From positions 2,105,001 to 2,169,000 of the forward strand of contig NC_014816.1 in NCBI RefSeq assembly GCF_000175215.2: a DNA stretch of 64,000 nt, read 5' to 3'. Source of the stretch: Asticcacaulis excentricus CB 48. GTDB taxonomy: Bacteria; Pseudomonadota; Alphaproteobacteria; Caulobacterales; Caulobacteraceae. The translations under genes and the position numbers were made by a program. Of the stretch, positions 51,148 to 59,742 are shown in pieces (positions within the stretch are counted from its first letter, which is position 1; each line of letters begins with the position of its first letter). The notes under the pieces were generated by a model. It had not been told where the DNA came from, searched no databases, and worked only from the letters and a program-made list of their open reading frames with translations.

Positions 51148-52731
51148 TTACAGCAACGGGGTGACCAGAAGCGCGGTGAACAGCAAAAGACCCAGCGACA
51201 GCCAGCGGTAATTTTTGTACCACGGCACGCCTTTCAGCGCGGCGCTTTCGCGATCCCAGACGGCGCGGGTGAAGACGAGCGCGCTCACCGAATCGTTCGG
51301 AGCCGGGCGCAACAGGCTGCCGGTAATCAAGGCGCCGGCGCTGACCATGAAGATGACAAACGCCGCCACCAGAAAATGCAGTGGCAAGATACCGACGATC
51401 TCTATACTTACAAACAGCCCCAGGCTGAGCGTCGTGCCGACTATCAGTGCACAGGCCGCGCCATAGGCATTGGCGCGCTTCCAGAACAGCCCCATCAGGA
51501 ACAGGGTCGCCACCGGCGGCACGAAATAGGCAAGCATGGCCTGAAGATAGTTCCACAGCGTGTCCTGAATGGCCCCCAACATGGGCAGCCACAAAATCGA
51601 CAGGGCCATAACGCTGAGGATGGCCAGCCGCCCGGCCAGCAGCAACCGCGCCTCCGAGGTGTGTGGACGAAGCGCTTTAAGGAAGTCGAGCGTCACCAGT
51701 GTCGCCGCCGCATTGTAGTTGGAGGCCAGAGACGACAGGATGGTGACCAGAAACACCCCGGCGACGAGCCCCACCACACCCGCCGGCAACAGGCTGAAGG
51801 CCAGGGCGAAAAAGGTCTGATCCGGGGCTTCCAGCGCGGGGAACAGCAGCGGTGCGCACAGACCAGGCACGACCAGCAGCCCCAAAGTCGTCAGCTTCAA
51901 CCCACCGGCAAACAGGCTGCCCCAGCGGCCATGATCGAGCGATTTGGCCGCCAGCACCTTCTGCACCATGTACTGATTGGTGCACCAGAAATAAAAGCCG
52001 ATGAGCGGCAGACCGGTGACCAGGCCCGTCCAAGGCAGCACATCATCCGTAGCCGGACGAACCAGATGCAGCCGTAAGGCGTCGGCGTGGGCGACCACTG
52101 CCTGCCAGCCGCCGACAGCCTTCAGCGCGAGGACGCTGATGACCGCACAGACGCCGATCAGGAAGAGCGCCTGCACCGTGTCAGTGATCAGCACGGCGCG
52201 CAAGCCGCCGGCGACGAGGAACAGTCCCGCGCAGAGCGAAAGGAGCGCGCCCACCTCAAACAGGCTCAACGCCGGAAAGAGCAGCCGGAACAACAGGCTG
52301 CCCGCAAACAGCAGTCCTGCCGTATCGACGAACGTCATCAAGGCGATAGACAGCCCCGACACATAGGTGCGTGCAAAGCGGCCATAGCGTTTTTCAAGGA
52401 ACTCCGGGACCGTGAAGACGCCGGAGGACAGATAGGTCGGCAGCACGACGGCACAGAACAGGGTAAGGACCAGCACCGCCACCCAGTCGTAATTATAGAC
52501 GCTGATCCCATGCGCGTAAGCCGAGCCGGGCACCCCGATCAGGGCCGAAGACGACAGGGTAGCGGCGTAGAGCGTGAAGCCCACTACTGGCCAACGCGCC
52601 TGACCCGCCGCCAGAAACTGCTGCTTCAGCGTAGTGATCTTCAGCCGCGACAGAAGCGCCAGCGCCACCAGCCCCAGCACATAGGCCGCCGCCACGCCAA
52701 TATCGATGCTGTTGAGGTGAAACTGAGTCAC
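51148..52731 (-). CDS. Sodium:solute symporter (SSS family, sugar-type)
   Basis: The GTG at 52731 follows AAGGGCGGG; the frame continues to 52869 but that part is not membrane-like. The 527-residue protein has about 13-14 helices with the SSS signature in AGLFLVAGGLRAVLITDTVQALFLIG. The pattern suits solutes such as monosaccharides or sugar acids, in keeping with nearby sugar genes. The exact substrate is unknown. Confidence 0.88.
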   Translation of the reverse strand: MTQFHLNSIDIGVAAAYVLGLVALALLSRLKITTLKQQFLAAGQARWPVVGFTLYAATLSSSALIGVPGSAYAHGISVYNYDWVAVLVLTLFCAVVLPTYLSSGVFTVPEFLEKRYGRFARTYVSGLSIALMTFVDTAGLLFAGSLLFRLLFPALSLFEVGALLSLCAGLFLVAGGLRAVLITDTVQALFLIGVCAVISVLALKAVGGWQAVVAHADALRLHLVRPATDDVLPWTGLVTGLPLIGFYFWCTNQYMVQKVLAAKSLDHGRWGSLFAGGLKLTTLGLLVVPGLCAPLLFPALEAPDQTFFALAFSLLPAGVVGLVAGVFLVTILSSLASNYNAAATLVTLDFLKALRPHTSEARLLLAGRLAILSVMALSILWLPMLGAIQDTLWNYLQAMLAYFVPPVATLFLMGLFWKRANAYGAACALIVGTTLSLGLFVSIEIVGILPLHFLVAAFVIFMVSAGALITGSLLRPAPNDSVSALVFTRAVWDRESAALKGVPWYKNYRWLSLGLLLFTALLVTPLL

Positions 52732-52870
52732 GGCCCGCCCTTTTTTAGAAAGTTTAGTCCATGCTGAGACAAAGAGGTATCCACTTCCGTGCCGGACGCA
52801 AAAAAATGCAATCCGGCTTTGCGTCATCCAACAGGCGCAGGGACATCGGATCGGGTGTAAGTTAGGCACT

Positions 52871-52900
52871 TAAAAAAGCCGGTCAGCAGGGCTGACCGGT
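52871..52900 (-). terminator. Intrinsic terminator after the DUF4199 gene
   Basis: On the minus strand ACCGGTCAGC and GCTGACCGGC form a nine- to ten-base stem with a three-base loop, followed by TTTTTTA. It ends the transcript of the DUF4199/LuxR pair. Confidence 0.85.
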
Positions 52901-52930
52901 GGAAGAGGCGGATGGGCTGTGCGTACGACC

Positions 52931-53464
52931 TCAGCCCCGTGCGGGCAGAAACCTCGGATTTCGCAGCAAAGCCGCGGAGATCAGTGAGACCAGCACCCCG
53001 ACCGGGAAGATTTCGGCGAAGGTCATGGGCAGGCGATAGAGCGGGTCGGCATATTGCGTGGCAAAGGCCGCCATATCCTTTGTCAGGCGGGCCAGTTCAG
53101 CGGCGCTGGCCCCGGCGGCGCGTTTTTGAGCGATCACCTCGCGGCCATAATCAGCGGCAAAGTCAATGCCCGACACCGCCAGAGCCGCTTCCCACGACAG
53201 CACGTAGATCACCCCGGCAACCAGACTAATGGCTAGTCCCATGCCAAAGGCCGGCCAGAAGCGGATGACCCCGCCGCCTTCGACATCCCGGCGGCGCTTG
53301 ATGGCGACAAACACCGCCGAAAGGGCAATCAGCATGGTCGTATAGCCAATGGCCATGCCCCAGGGCATCGGCGGATGGCCTTTCAGACCGACGGTCATCA
53401 GAAACAGGGGCACGCCGACGATCAGACCGGCTATGCCGCCAAAGACAAAAATGGTGCGCAACAT
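52931..53464 (-). CDS. DUF4199 membrane protein
   Basis: The 177-residue protein has four membrane helices and the DUF4199 pattern GMAIGYTTMLIALSAVFVAIKRRRD with FAEIFPVGVLVSLISA. Function is unknown. It lies 99 bases downstream of a membrane-anchored LuxR-type regulator on the same strand, an association seen in other bacteria, so the two may form a regulatory pair. Confidence 0.82.
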   Translation of the reverse strand: MLRTIFVFGGIAGLIVGVPLFLMTVGLKGHPPMPWGMAIGYTTMLIALSAVFVAIKRRRDVEGGGVIRFWPAFGMGLAISLVAGVIYVLSWEAALAVSGIDFAADYGREVIAQKRAAGASAAELARLTKDMAAFATQYADPLYRLPMTFAEIFPVGVLVSLISAALLRNPRFLPARG

Positions 53465-53563
53465 GCAACAGCTCTCCTGTGAATGGATCCACTGATCTGA
53501 GGCGGTTCAGCGGCTTTGCACAATCGCCCAAAAGGATGATTTCGGGTGATCTGTCCGTTTGTT

Positions 53564-53977
53564 TTACTCAATCAGCCCGAGTTCGCGCGCTTTGCGTACC
53601 GCGTCGGTCCGCCGCGTCGCCTGTAGCTTGTCATAAAGGCGCGCCACGTGGGTTTTGACGGTGTGGGGTGATACGGAGAGCTTGCGGGCGATCTCCTTGT
53701 TCGATTGTCCGGCCGCCAGTTCGTGGAGCACCGTCAGCTCGCGCGCGCTGATGCCCAGCGCCGTCTGGGCCTGCGGGTTGCCGTTGAAGGGTTGGGTCGG
53801 GAGTGCCCGGAACAGCCGGTTGCCCACAAACACGCCCAGCGCCAAAAAGCCAGCCGCCACCAAACCGATATAGAGCGTCTGGGGTGCCCGGCGCACAAGC
53901 GACTGATAGTCGAGCCATTGCAGGCCGACCGCCCCCAGCGCCAGCAGGGCTCCATAGAGCATCACACGTTTCCACAT
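53564..53977 (-). CDS. Membrane-anchored LuxR-type regulator
   Basis: The 137-residue protein has two membrane helices in the first 55 residues (VMLYGALLALGAVGLQWL and TLYIGLVAAGFLALGVFVG). It ends with a LuxR helix-turn-helix (ISARELTVLHELAAGQSNKEIARKLSVSPHTVKTHVARLYDKL). It has no receiver or ligand domain, so signal input probably comes through the membrane, perhaps from the DUF4199 partner. The DNA-binding domain would act while tethered. Confidence 0.88.
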   Translation of the reverse strand: MWKRVMLYGALLALGAVGLQWLDYQSLVRRAPQTLYIGLVAAGFLALGVFVGNRLFRALPTQPFNGNPQAQTALGISARELTVLHELAAGQSNKEIARKLSVSPHTVKTHVARLYDKLQATRRTDAVRKARELGLIE

Positions 53978-54176
53978 AGCCGTGTTCTATCACGATTTCA
54001 ACGAGGAGCGAAGTCTGGGGTGAGCGAGTCGCGAGGAACAAGGCGACAAGGGTGGACCCTCCCGGTAGTCGCCCCGCCATTGCCTCCGCATCGGCGGTCC
54101 GATCACCGCCTTCGGCGGCTCGTGCGGTCCCGTTGCTGGCGCTACGTTCCAAAAAGCCGCAGAGGTATGAAATAGC

Positions 54177-54190
54177 TGAATACGTATTCA
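54177..54190. promoter_or_regulatory. LacI-type operator upstream of the GH15 gene
   Basis: TGAATACGTATTCA is identical to the perfect palindrome upstream of the GH97 gene at 19996. It lies 120 bases before the GH15 ATG. The rest of the 332-base gap holds GC-rich spacer and the leader hairpin at 54251. Confidence 0.75.
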
Positions 54191-54250
54191 CGTCCGGGGC
54201 GGGTTTCGCCAGGGGCGGCGGCACTGTACCAATAGGGAAAGAGTGTAAAA

Positions 54251-54292
54251 ACGCACCGCCGCAGAGGTCCTCTTCTGCCGCCAACGGTGCGT
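54251..54292 (+). other. Leader stem-loop just before the GH15 ribosome site
   Basis: ACGCACCG (54251-54258) pairs with CGGTGCGT (54285-54292), and inside it GCAGA (54261-54265) pairs with TCTGC (54274-54278). It ends about five bases before the AGGGAG ribosome site. It could influence translation or mRNA stability. Confidence 0.45.
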
Positions 54293-54309
54293 GTTCAGGG
54301 AGTGACCTT

Positions 54310-56739
54310 ATGTCCAAGCGCCTCATCGCATCGGTAAGCCTGTGCGCCCTTCTGGCCGCCGCTGCCGCCGCTGCCGCCGCTGCACAAGACAGCGAAAAGC
54401 CGAGCAATACCGCCCACACACCCAATCAGGTCGTCTCAACCGACGCCACGGATGGTCCCGCTGAGGCCTCGCCTTGGGCGGCGGCGACCAAGCAGGGCAT
54501 CGGTGCGTCCTATGAGGCCTACAAGAACCTGCAGTATAGCGACAAGGCCACCACCGGCACGGTGTCGAAGGTGTGGTTTTCGCTGGCCAACGGCGTGGTG
54601 TCGGAAACCATGTATGGCCTGATCCACGAAGCGCAGATCCGCGACCTGTCACTGGTCATTGCGGGCGACGGCTGGGTGGCATCGGAAGCCGCCGACACGG
54701 TGTCACACATCGACTATCTGCATAAGGACAAGGCAGGGCGCCCGCTGTCGCCCGCCTATCGCCTGACCAATACGGACAAGCTGGGCCGCTTTGTGGTCAT
54801 CAAGGACGTTTTCACCGACCCGGACCATCAAACCCTGATGCTGCGCGTCACGGTCAAGGCGCTGAAAGGCACTGTGACGCCCTATGTCGTGCTGGATCCC
54901 TCGGTCAACAACACCTCTGGTGATGATCAGGGCGATGCCTCAAAGACCGCCCTGCGTGCCTTTGACGGCCACCACGCCCTGTCTCTGCGCGCTTCGGTGC
55001 CCTATGAGGCTGCCAGCATCGGCTTTACGGGCAAGGATGCACTGATTGGTCTTTTAAAAGACGGCAAGCTGGGCGCGTTGAACGCCACTATCAATGAAAA
55101 AGGCAATATCCGTGCCGTCGCGGCCTTCAATCCGGTGAGCACCTCGTCGACCTTTGAGCTGGCGCTCGGCTTTGGCAAGGATGTCGCCGCCGCGGATAAG
55201 GAAGCCGCCGCGACACTAAAGGCCGGCTACGCCACGGTGCTGGCGCGCTACAACGGTCAGGGCAAGGCAGTCGGCTGGGAAGACTATCTCGCCTCGCTGA
55301 GCGAATTGCCCCGCCTGACGGCCCAATCGACCGACAATGGAAAGCTGCTCTACGCCTCGGCCCTGATGCTCAAGGTGCAGGAAGATCGCACCTATGCCGG
55401 GGCGCTGATTGCCTCCCTGTCGAACCCATGGGGCGAAACCGTCTTCGCTAAGCAGTCGGCGACCGGCTATAAGGCCGTTTGGCCGCGCGACTTCTATCAG
55501 GTGGCGATGGCGATGGCGGCACTGGGGGACAAACAAACGCCGCTGGCCGCCTATCATTACCTGCCGAAGGTGCAGGTTGGACCCAACACACCGGGAAATA
55601 AGGGCGACGGCGGCTGGTTCCTGCAAAAGGCGCACGTCGATGGCACGCCGGAATGGGTGGGCGTGCAGCTCGATCAGACGGCCATGCCGATCATGCTCGG
55701 CTGGAACCTCAATCACCGCGGCCTGATGAGCGACGCCGATCTGAAGGCTTCGTGGACGTCGATGCTCAAGCCCGCCGCCACCTTCCTCAAGGATGGCGGT
55801 ACAACGCATATCGGCTGGAACAACGCCAAAATCACCCCTCCCTATACGCAGCAGGAGCGCTGGGAAGAACAGGAGGGCTATTCGCCCTCCACCACCGCCG
55901 CCATTGTGGCCGGGTTGATCGCCGCTTCTGACATCGCTGCGCGCTCTGGCGACACCGATATGGCCGAAAAACTGAAGGCCAGCGCCGCGGATATTTCTGC
56001 GATGATCGAGGCCCGCATGGTGACCACCACCGGCGCCATCAAGGGCGGCAAGGACACCTACTATATGCGTCTGTCGCGCTCGGACGACGCCAATAATCCG
56101 GGCGTGCAGGACGAACGCAATGGCCGCAAGGGGATGCGGGGCGACCTCATTCTCGATGGGGGCTTCCTGGAGCTGGTGCGCTATGGCGTGCGCCGCGCCG
56201 ATGACGCCAACATCGTCCGCTCACTGACTTTCCTTGATGATGAGACACTGCCGGAGAACCTGCGCGTCAAGTACAGCTTCCGTTTCAAGGGCGTCGAAGG
56301 CGCCTTCCCCGGCTTCCGTCGTTATGGCAATGACGGCTATGGCGAAGACGAGACGACAGGTGCCAATTATGGCGTGCTGGGCGGCTCGACCCCGGGGCAG
56401 CGCGGCCGCGTGTGGCCCTTCTTCACCGGCGAACGCGGCCACTACGAACTGGCCCGCGCGGCGCTGAAAAACGGCGGTGTGACGAATACGGACAAAACGC
56501 GCATTCGTGCCACATACGTGCGCGGTATGGAGCTGTTTGCCAATGAAGGCCTGATGCTGCCAGAACAGGTATGGGACGGCGTCGGCGTCAAGCCGGCGGG
56601 TTATGAGACGGGCGAAGGCACTAACTCGGCCACGCCTCTGGCCTGGACCCACGCGGAATATGTGAAACTGCTGCGCTCTCTGGCCGATGGTCAGGTGTGG
56701 GACCGCAACCCGCTGACAGCAGAGACGTTTGCAAAGTAA
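54310..56739 (+). CDS. GH15 glucoamylase-like enzyme (glucan 1,4-alpha-glucosidase)
   Basis: I choose the ATG at 54310 after AGGGAG, which begins a signal peptide; the upstream open frame to 54052 overlaps the operator. The 809-residue protein has an N-terminal glucodextranase-like beta-sandwich and an alpha/alpha barrel (WPRDFYQVAMAM). The acid Glu is in ERWEEQEGYSPST and the base Glu in LPEQVWDG. It should release glucose from starch-type oligosaccharides in the periplasm. The signal peptide holds a perfect triple 9-bp repeat (GCCGCCGCT, 54355-54381) coding a poly-Ala run. The shared operator links it to the GH97 gene. Confidence 0.92.
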   Translation: MSKRLIASVSLCALLAAAAAAAAAAQDSEKPSNTAHTPNQVVSTDATDGPAEASPWAAATKQGIGASYEAYKNLQYSDKATTGTVSKVWFSLANGVVSETMYGLIHEAQIRDLSLVIAGDGWVASEAADTVSHIDYLHKDKAGRPLSPAYRLTNTDKLGRFVVIKDVFTDPDHQTLMLRVTVKALKGTVTPYVVLDPSVNNTSGDDQGDASKTALRAFDGHHALSLRASVPYEAASIGFTGKDALIGLLKDGKLGALNATINEKGNIRAVAAFNPVSTSSTFELALGFGKDVAAADKEAAATLKAGYATVLARYNGQGKAVGWEDYLASLSELPRLTAQSTDNGKLLYASALMLKVQEDRTYAGALIASLSNPWGETVFAKQSATGYKAVWPRDFYQVAMAMAALGDKQTPLAAYHYLPKVQVGPNTPGNKGDGGWFLQKAHVDGTPEWVGVQLDQTAMPIMLGWNLNHRGLMSDADLKASWTSMLKPAATFLKDGGTTHIGWNNAKITPPYTQQERWEEQEGYSPSTTAAIVAGLIAASDIAARSGDTDMAEKLKASAADISAMIEARMVTTTGAIKGGKDTYYMRLSRSDDANNPGVQDERNGRKGMRGDLILDGGFLELVRYGVRRADDANIVRSLTFLDDETLPENLRVKYSFRFKGVEGAFPGFRRYGNDGYGEDETTGANYGVLGGSTPGQRGRVWPFFTGERGHYELARAALKNGGVTNTDKTRIRATYVRGMELFANEGLMLPEQVWDGVGVKPAGYETGEGTNSATPLAWTHAEYVKLLRSLADGQVWDRNPLTAETFAK

Positions 56740-56768
56740 TGAAGTCCGAAAGTTGAACCGCTCTTTCT

Positions 56769-56795
56769 CCTCCCTACGCCCCCGGCGTGGGGAGG
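56769..56795. repeat. Intergenic palindrome after the GH15 gene
   Basis: CCTCCCTACGCC and GGCGTGGGGAGG form a 12-base inverted repeat with one mismatch. It carries the GGGAGGTGG element also seen at 13017-13025. It has no T run, so I class it as an interspersed repeat, although it may slow transcription. Confidence 0.5.
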
Positions 56796-56931
56796 TGGCA
56801 TTTGGGGGGGCGGCGAATGGTGACGCGGGGGCAACGGACTGCACGCGCTCCTCTGGCCTTGGTTATCAAGCCAGCGAGCCGCGACAGATAGCGCTCTTGA
56901 TCTGCCTGGGCTCGCCCCCTAAGACCTGCGC

Positions 56932-57312
56932 ATGGAAATCACCTTATTTCAGGCCATTGGAGGTGCGAACGGCGTCTCAGCCCTGTGCCGCCGCTTCTAT
57001 CATCTGATGGACACCCTGCCCGAAGCCGCGCGCTGCCGGGCCATCCACCCTGCCGACCTGTCAGGCAGCGAGGCAAAATTCTACGACTACCTGACCGGCT
57101 ATCTGGGCGGGCCGCCAGTCTACGTCGAAAAGCACGGTCATCCGCGTCTGCGCTCGCGCCACTTCGGTGCAGAGATCGGCCCGCTTGAGCGCGACGAATG
57201 GCTATTGTGTTTCAACCGCGCCCTGGACGAGACCATCGCTAATCCGCGCTTACGCGACCTTATCCGCGAACCCGTCGAACGGCTGGCCTTCCACATGCAG
57301 AACAAGGCATAG
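56932..57312 (+). CDS. Group II truncated haemoglobin
   Basis: The 126-residue protein has the two-over-two globin pattern: FYDYLTGYLGGPPVYVEKHGHPRLRSRH, with the proximal His in the last of these, and the Trp of group II in RDEWLLCFNRAL. It should bind haem and react with oxygen, NO or peroxide in the cytoplasm. It is a single gene. No strong ribosome site is seen. Confidence 0.9.
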   Translation: MEITLFQAIGGANGVSALCRRFYHLMDTLPEAARCRAIHPADLSGSEAKFYDYLTGYLGGPPVYVEKHGHPRLRSRHFGAEIGPLERDEWLLCFNRALDETIANPRLRDLIREPVERLAFHMQNKA

Positions 57313-57411
57313 AAAAACCCGGCTCCTCACGTCAACGGCCGAAAATGCTGAGGGCATCCGGCCGTCGATAACTCGGGGCTGTCTTGTATGTATCAGCGAC
57401 TTGAGACACTT

Positions 57412-57454
57412 ATGAAAAAGAATACCCAGAGTCATTTGAAATGACTCTGGGTAT
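57412..57454 (-). terminator. Intrinsic terminator after degP
   Basis: ATACCCAGAGTCAT and ATGACTCTGGGTAT form a perfect 14-base stem with a five-base loop. On the minus strand it is followed by TCTTTTTC, which ends the degP transcript. Confidence 0.88.
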
Positions 57455-57489
57455 GCGCCAGTTTACGTGTTCAGGTCGCTGTCTGGACG

Positions 57490-58986
57490 TTACTTGAGGC
57501 TTAGCGGCAATGGCACATTGCGGCCACTGCGGTTGACCAGCAGCAGGATCGAGGGCCGGTTGGCGGCCTTCATATCCACGACGATCTTGTCGAAGTCGGC
57601 ACGGTTGGCCACGGGCAGGTTGTTGGCGCGCACAATGACGTCGCCGGCCTTCAGGCCCTTTTTGGCCGCATCCGAAGTCGGCTCAATCGCCGTAACTACC
57701 AGACCACTCACATCGGCTTCGATACCATAGGTCTTGCGCGAGGCCGGGTCGAGCGGCTTGACGCTCAGGCCCAGCACCGGGGCGCCGGTTTCCGGCGTCG
57801 TGGCCCCGCCATTGAGCACCTTGTTCAGTTCGTCTTCGCCAGGGCGAAGGGCCGCGACAATGGTCAGCTTGACCATCTTGCCATTACGGAACACCTCGAT
57901 TTCGACCTTTTCGCCGGGGCGCACGTCGGCCACGTTGCGGGTCAGGTCGGTATTGAGCTTGACCGTCTTGCCATTGACCTTCTTGACGATGTCGCCGACT
58001 TGGACGCCACCCTTGGCCGCCGGGCCGTCCTTGGTGACGTCGGCGATATAGGCACCGTCCTTATCCGGCAGGCTCAGGCTTTCGACATATTCATCCGTGA
58101 CGGGAAGTATCTGCACGCCGATATAGCCGCGCTCGACTTTACCGCCCGCCATCAGCTTGCGCGCAATAGCCGAAGCCGTGTCGGCCGGAATGGCAAAGCC
58201 GACGCCGGCATTGCCGCCCGACGGCGTGATGATGGCCGAGTTAACGCCAATGACGCGCCCGTTGAGGTCAAAGGTCGGGCCGCCGGAATTGCCGCGGTTA
58301 ATGGCGGCGTCAATTTGCATGTAATCGACATAGCCCTGCGCGCCGTCCGGACGCCCAAAGGCCGAGACAATGCCCGCCGTCGCCGTACCCGACAGACCAA
58401 ACGGGTTGCCCACAGCGATCACCCAGTCACCGACGCGCGGACGCTGATCGGTTTCAAACTGCACAAAGGGGAAGTTCTTGCCTTCGACCTTGAGCACGGC
58501 CAGATCGGTGGCCGGGTCGCGGCCGATCACCTTGGCGGTCAGCTTCTGTTCGTTGGTCAGGACGACGGTGATTTCGTCAGCCCCTTCGATGACGTGGTTG
58601 TTGGTGACCACATAGCCGTCGGCTGTGATGAAAAAGCCCGAACCGGCCCCGCGCACTTCGCGCTCATTGCCCTCCCCTTCGCCTTCGTCCTGCGAAGGTG
58701 GCTCGAAGCCAGGGATGATCAGGCCGTTGGGCACTTTCACCTTGCCCTTGGTCTCGATCGAGACAACAGCGGGCGATACCCGCTCGATGATGTCGGCAAA
58801 CGACATGGGCGCGCCCGCAGGCGGCTTCACCGGGGTTACGGCCGCTGTCTTGATCAGGGTCGATCCGTCATAGCCGCCCAGTCCGGACACCGCCGCACCC
58901 GCCACCGCTGCGCCGAGCATGAGGCCACCGGCCACGCCCGCCACCAGGCCCTTGTTCTTCTTTATCGAGTTAAGCACGTTCCCCAT
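57490..58986 (-). CDS. degP: DegP/HtrA serine protease
   Basis: The 498-residue protein has an N-terminal membrane or signal segment (GLVAGVAGGLMLGAAVAGAAV). The trypsin-like domain has His in VTNNHVIEGAD, Asp in DPATDLAVLKV and Ser in INRGNSGGPTF, and two PDZ domains follow. It is a periplasmic quality-control protease and chaperone. It follows the cycHJKL genes, the arrangement known from rhizobia, with 243 bases between ccmH and degP that could carry its own stress promoter. Confidence 0.95.
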   Translation of the reverse strand: MGNVLNSIKKNKGLVAGVAGGLMLGAAVAGAAVSGLGGYDGSTLIKTAAVTPVKPPAGAPMSFADIIERVSPAVVSIETKGKVKVPNGLIIPGFEPPSQDEGEGEGNEREVRGAGSGFFITADGYVVTNNHVIEGADEITVVLTNEQKLTAKVIGRDPATDLAVLKVEGKNFPFVQFETDQRPRVGDWVIAVGNPFGLSGTATAGIVSAFGRPDGAQGYVDYMQIDAAINRGNSGGPTFDLNGRVIGVNSAIITPSGGNAGVGFAIPADTASAIARKLMAGGKVERGYIGVQILPVTDEYVESLSLPDKDGAYIADVTKDGPAAKGGVQVGDIVKKVNGKTVKLNTDLTRNVADVRPGEKVEIEVFRNGKMVKLTIVAALRPGEDELNKVLNGGATTPETGAPVLGLSVKPLDPASRKTYGIEADVSGLVVTAIEPTSDAAKKGLKAGDVIVRANNLPVANRADFDKIVVDMKAANRPSILLLVNRSGRNVPLPLSLK

Positions 58987-59229
58987 GGGTCTTCGTCCTG
59001 ATTATACGCTGTTACGGTCAACATAGGCATTTTGAAGCCGCAAGCCAGTGTTTTCACGCGGGCTTACCATCTTTTAATCCGTCTCAGAGCCGTTACGGCC
59101 CTCAGATTTTTGTTTGTCGCGTACGAGAGCCAAAACGGAGTTCGGCGAGGCCAAAACCGTTTCACACTTTTCGGAATGCCCTTGAATGCAACCAAAGCGG
59201 TGCGGCAAAATCGTGGCTTAGATCCCGCC

Positions 59230-59742
59230 TTATTTGTGACTATCAGCGTCACGGTTCAAAAGCGCGTCCAGTCGTGCCTGTTCTTCGGCACTTAGGCCGG
59301 GGGCATCTGGCTCAGCTTCGTTTGCGCTTTTGCGGCTGCCTGTGGCGAGAAAGATCGCTCCGCCGACCAGCAGCACTGCCACCGGCAGGCCCCAAAGCAG
59401 GCCGGTCGCCAGTGAAAAACGCGGTCGGAACAGCACATAGTCGCCATAGCGAGCGCGCAATATGTCACGGATATCGCTGTCGCTTTTACCCTCTGAGATA
59501 TGAGCGCGGATGTCGCGGCGCATATCAGCGGCGATATCGGCCCCGGAATCGGCAATCGACTCATTCTGACAGACGACGCAACGCACTTCGCGATAAAGCG
59601 CGCGGGCGCGCTCATCCTGTTTCTTGTCCGACAGGGTTTCACCAGGTAGAACGGCCCCGGCCACCTGCGAAAACGCGAACAAGGTGATGAAGAGGGCCCG
59701 AATGGAACTTCCCAGGACCGGTTTATAGTGAGAACGCCTCAT
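59230..59742 (-). CDS. ccmH: Cytochrome c maturation protein CcmH/CycL
   Basis: The 170-residue protein has a signal peptide, the redox motif RCVVCQNESIADS, and a C-terminal membrane helix (GLLWGLPVAVLLVGGAIFLA). It reduces apocytochrome thiols before haem attachment. Its ATG overlaps the ccmF stop by four bases. It is the short CcmH type without TPR repeats; those are in CcmI. Confidence 0.95.
   Translation of the reverse strand: MRRSHYKPVLGSSIRALFITLFAFSQVAGAVLPGETLSDKKQDERARALYREVRCVVCQNESIADSGADIAADMRRDIRAHISEGKSDSDIRDILRARYGDYVLFRPRFSLATGLLWGLPVAVLLVGGAIFLATGSRKSANEAEPDAPGLSAEEQARLDALLNRDADSHK

Noticed and set aside
53978..54309. Upstream extension of the GH15 frame to 54052
   Set aside because: It would place the operator and leader hairpin inside the coding region and put 86 residues before a normal signal peptide.
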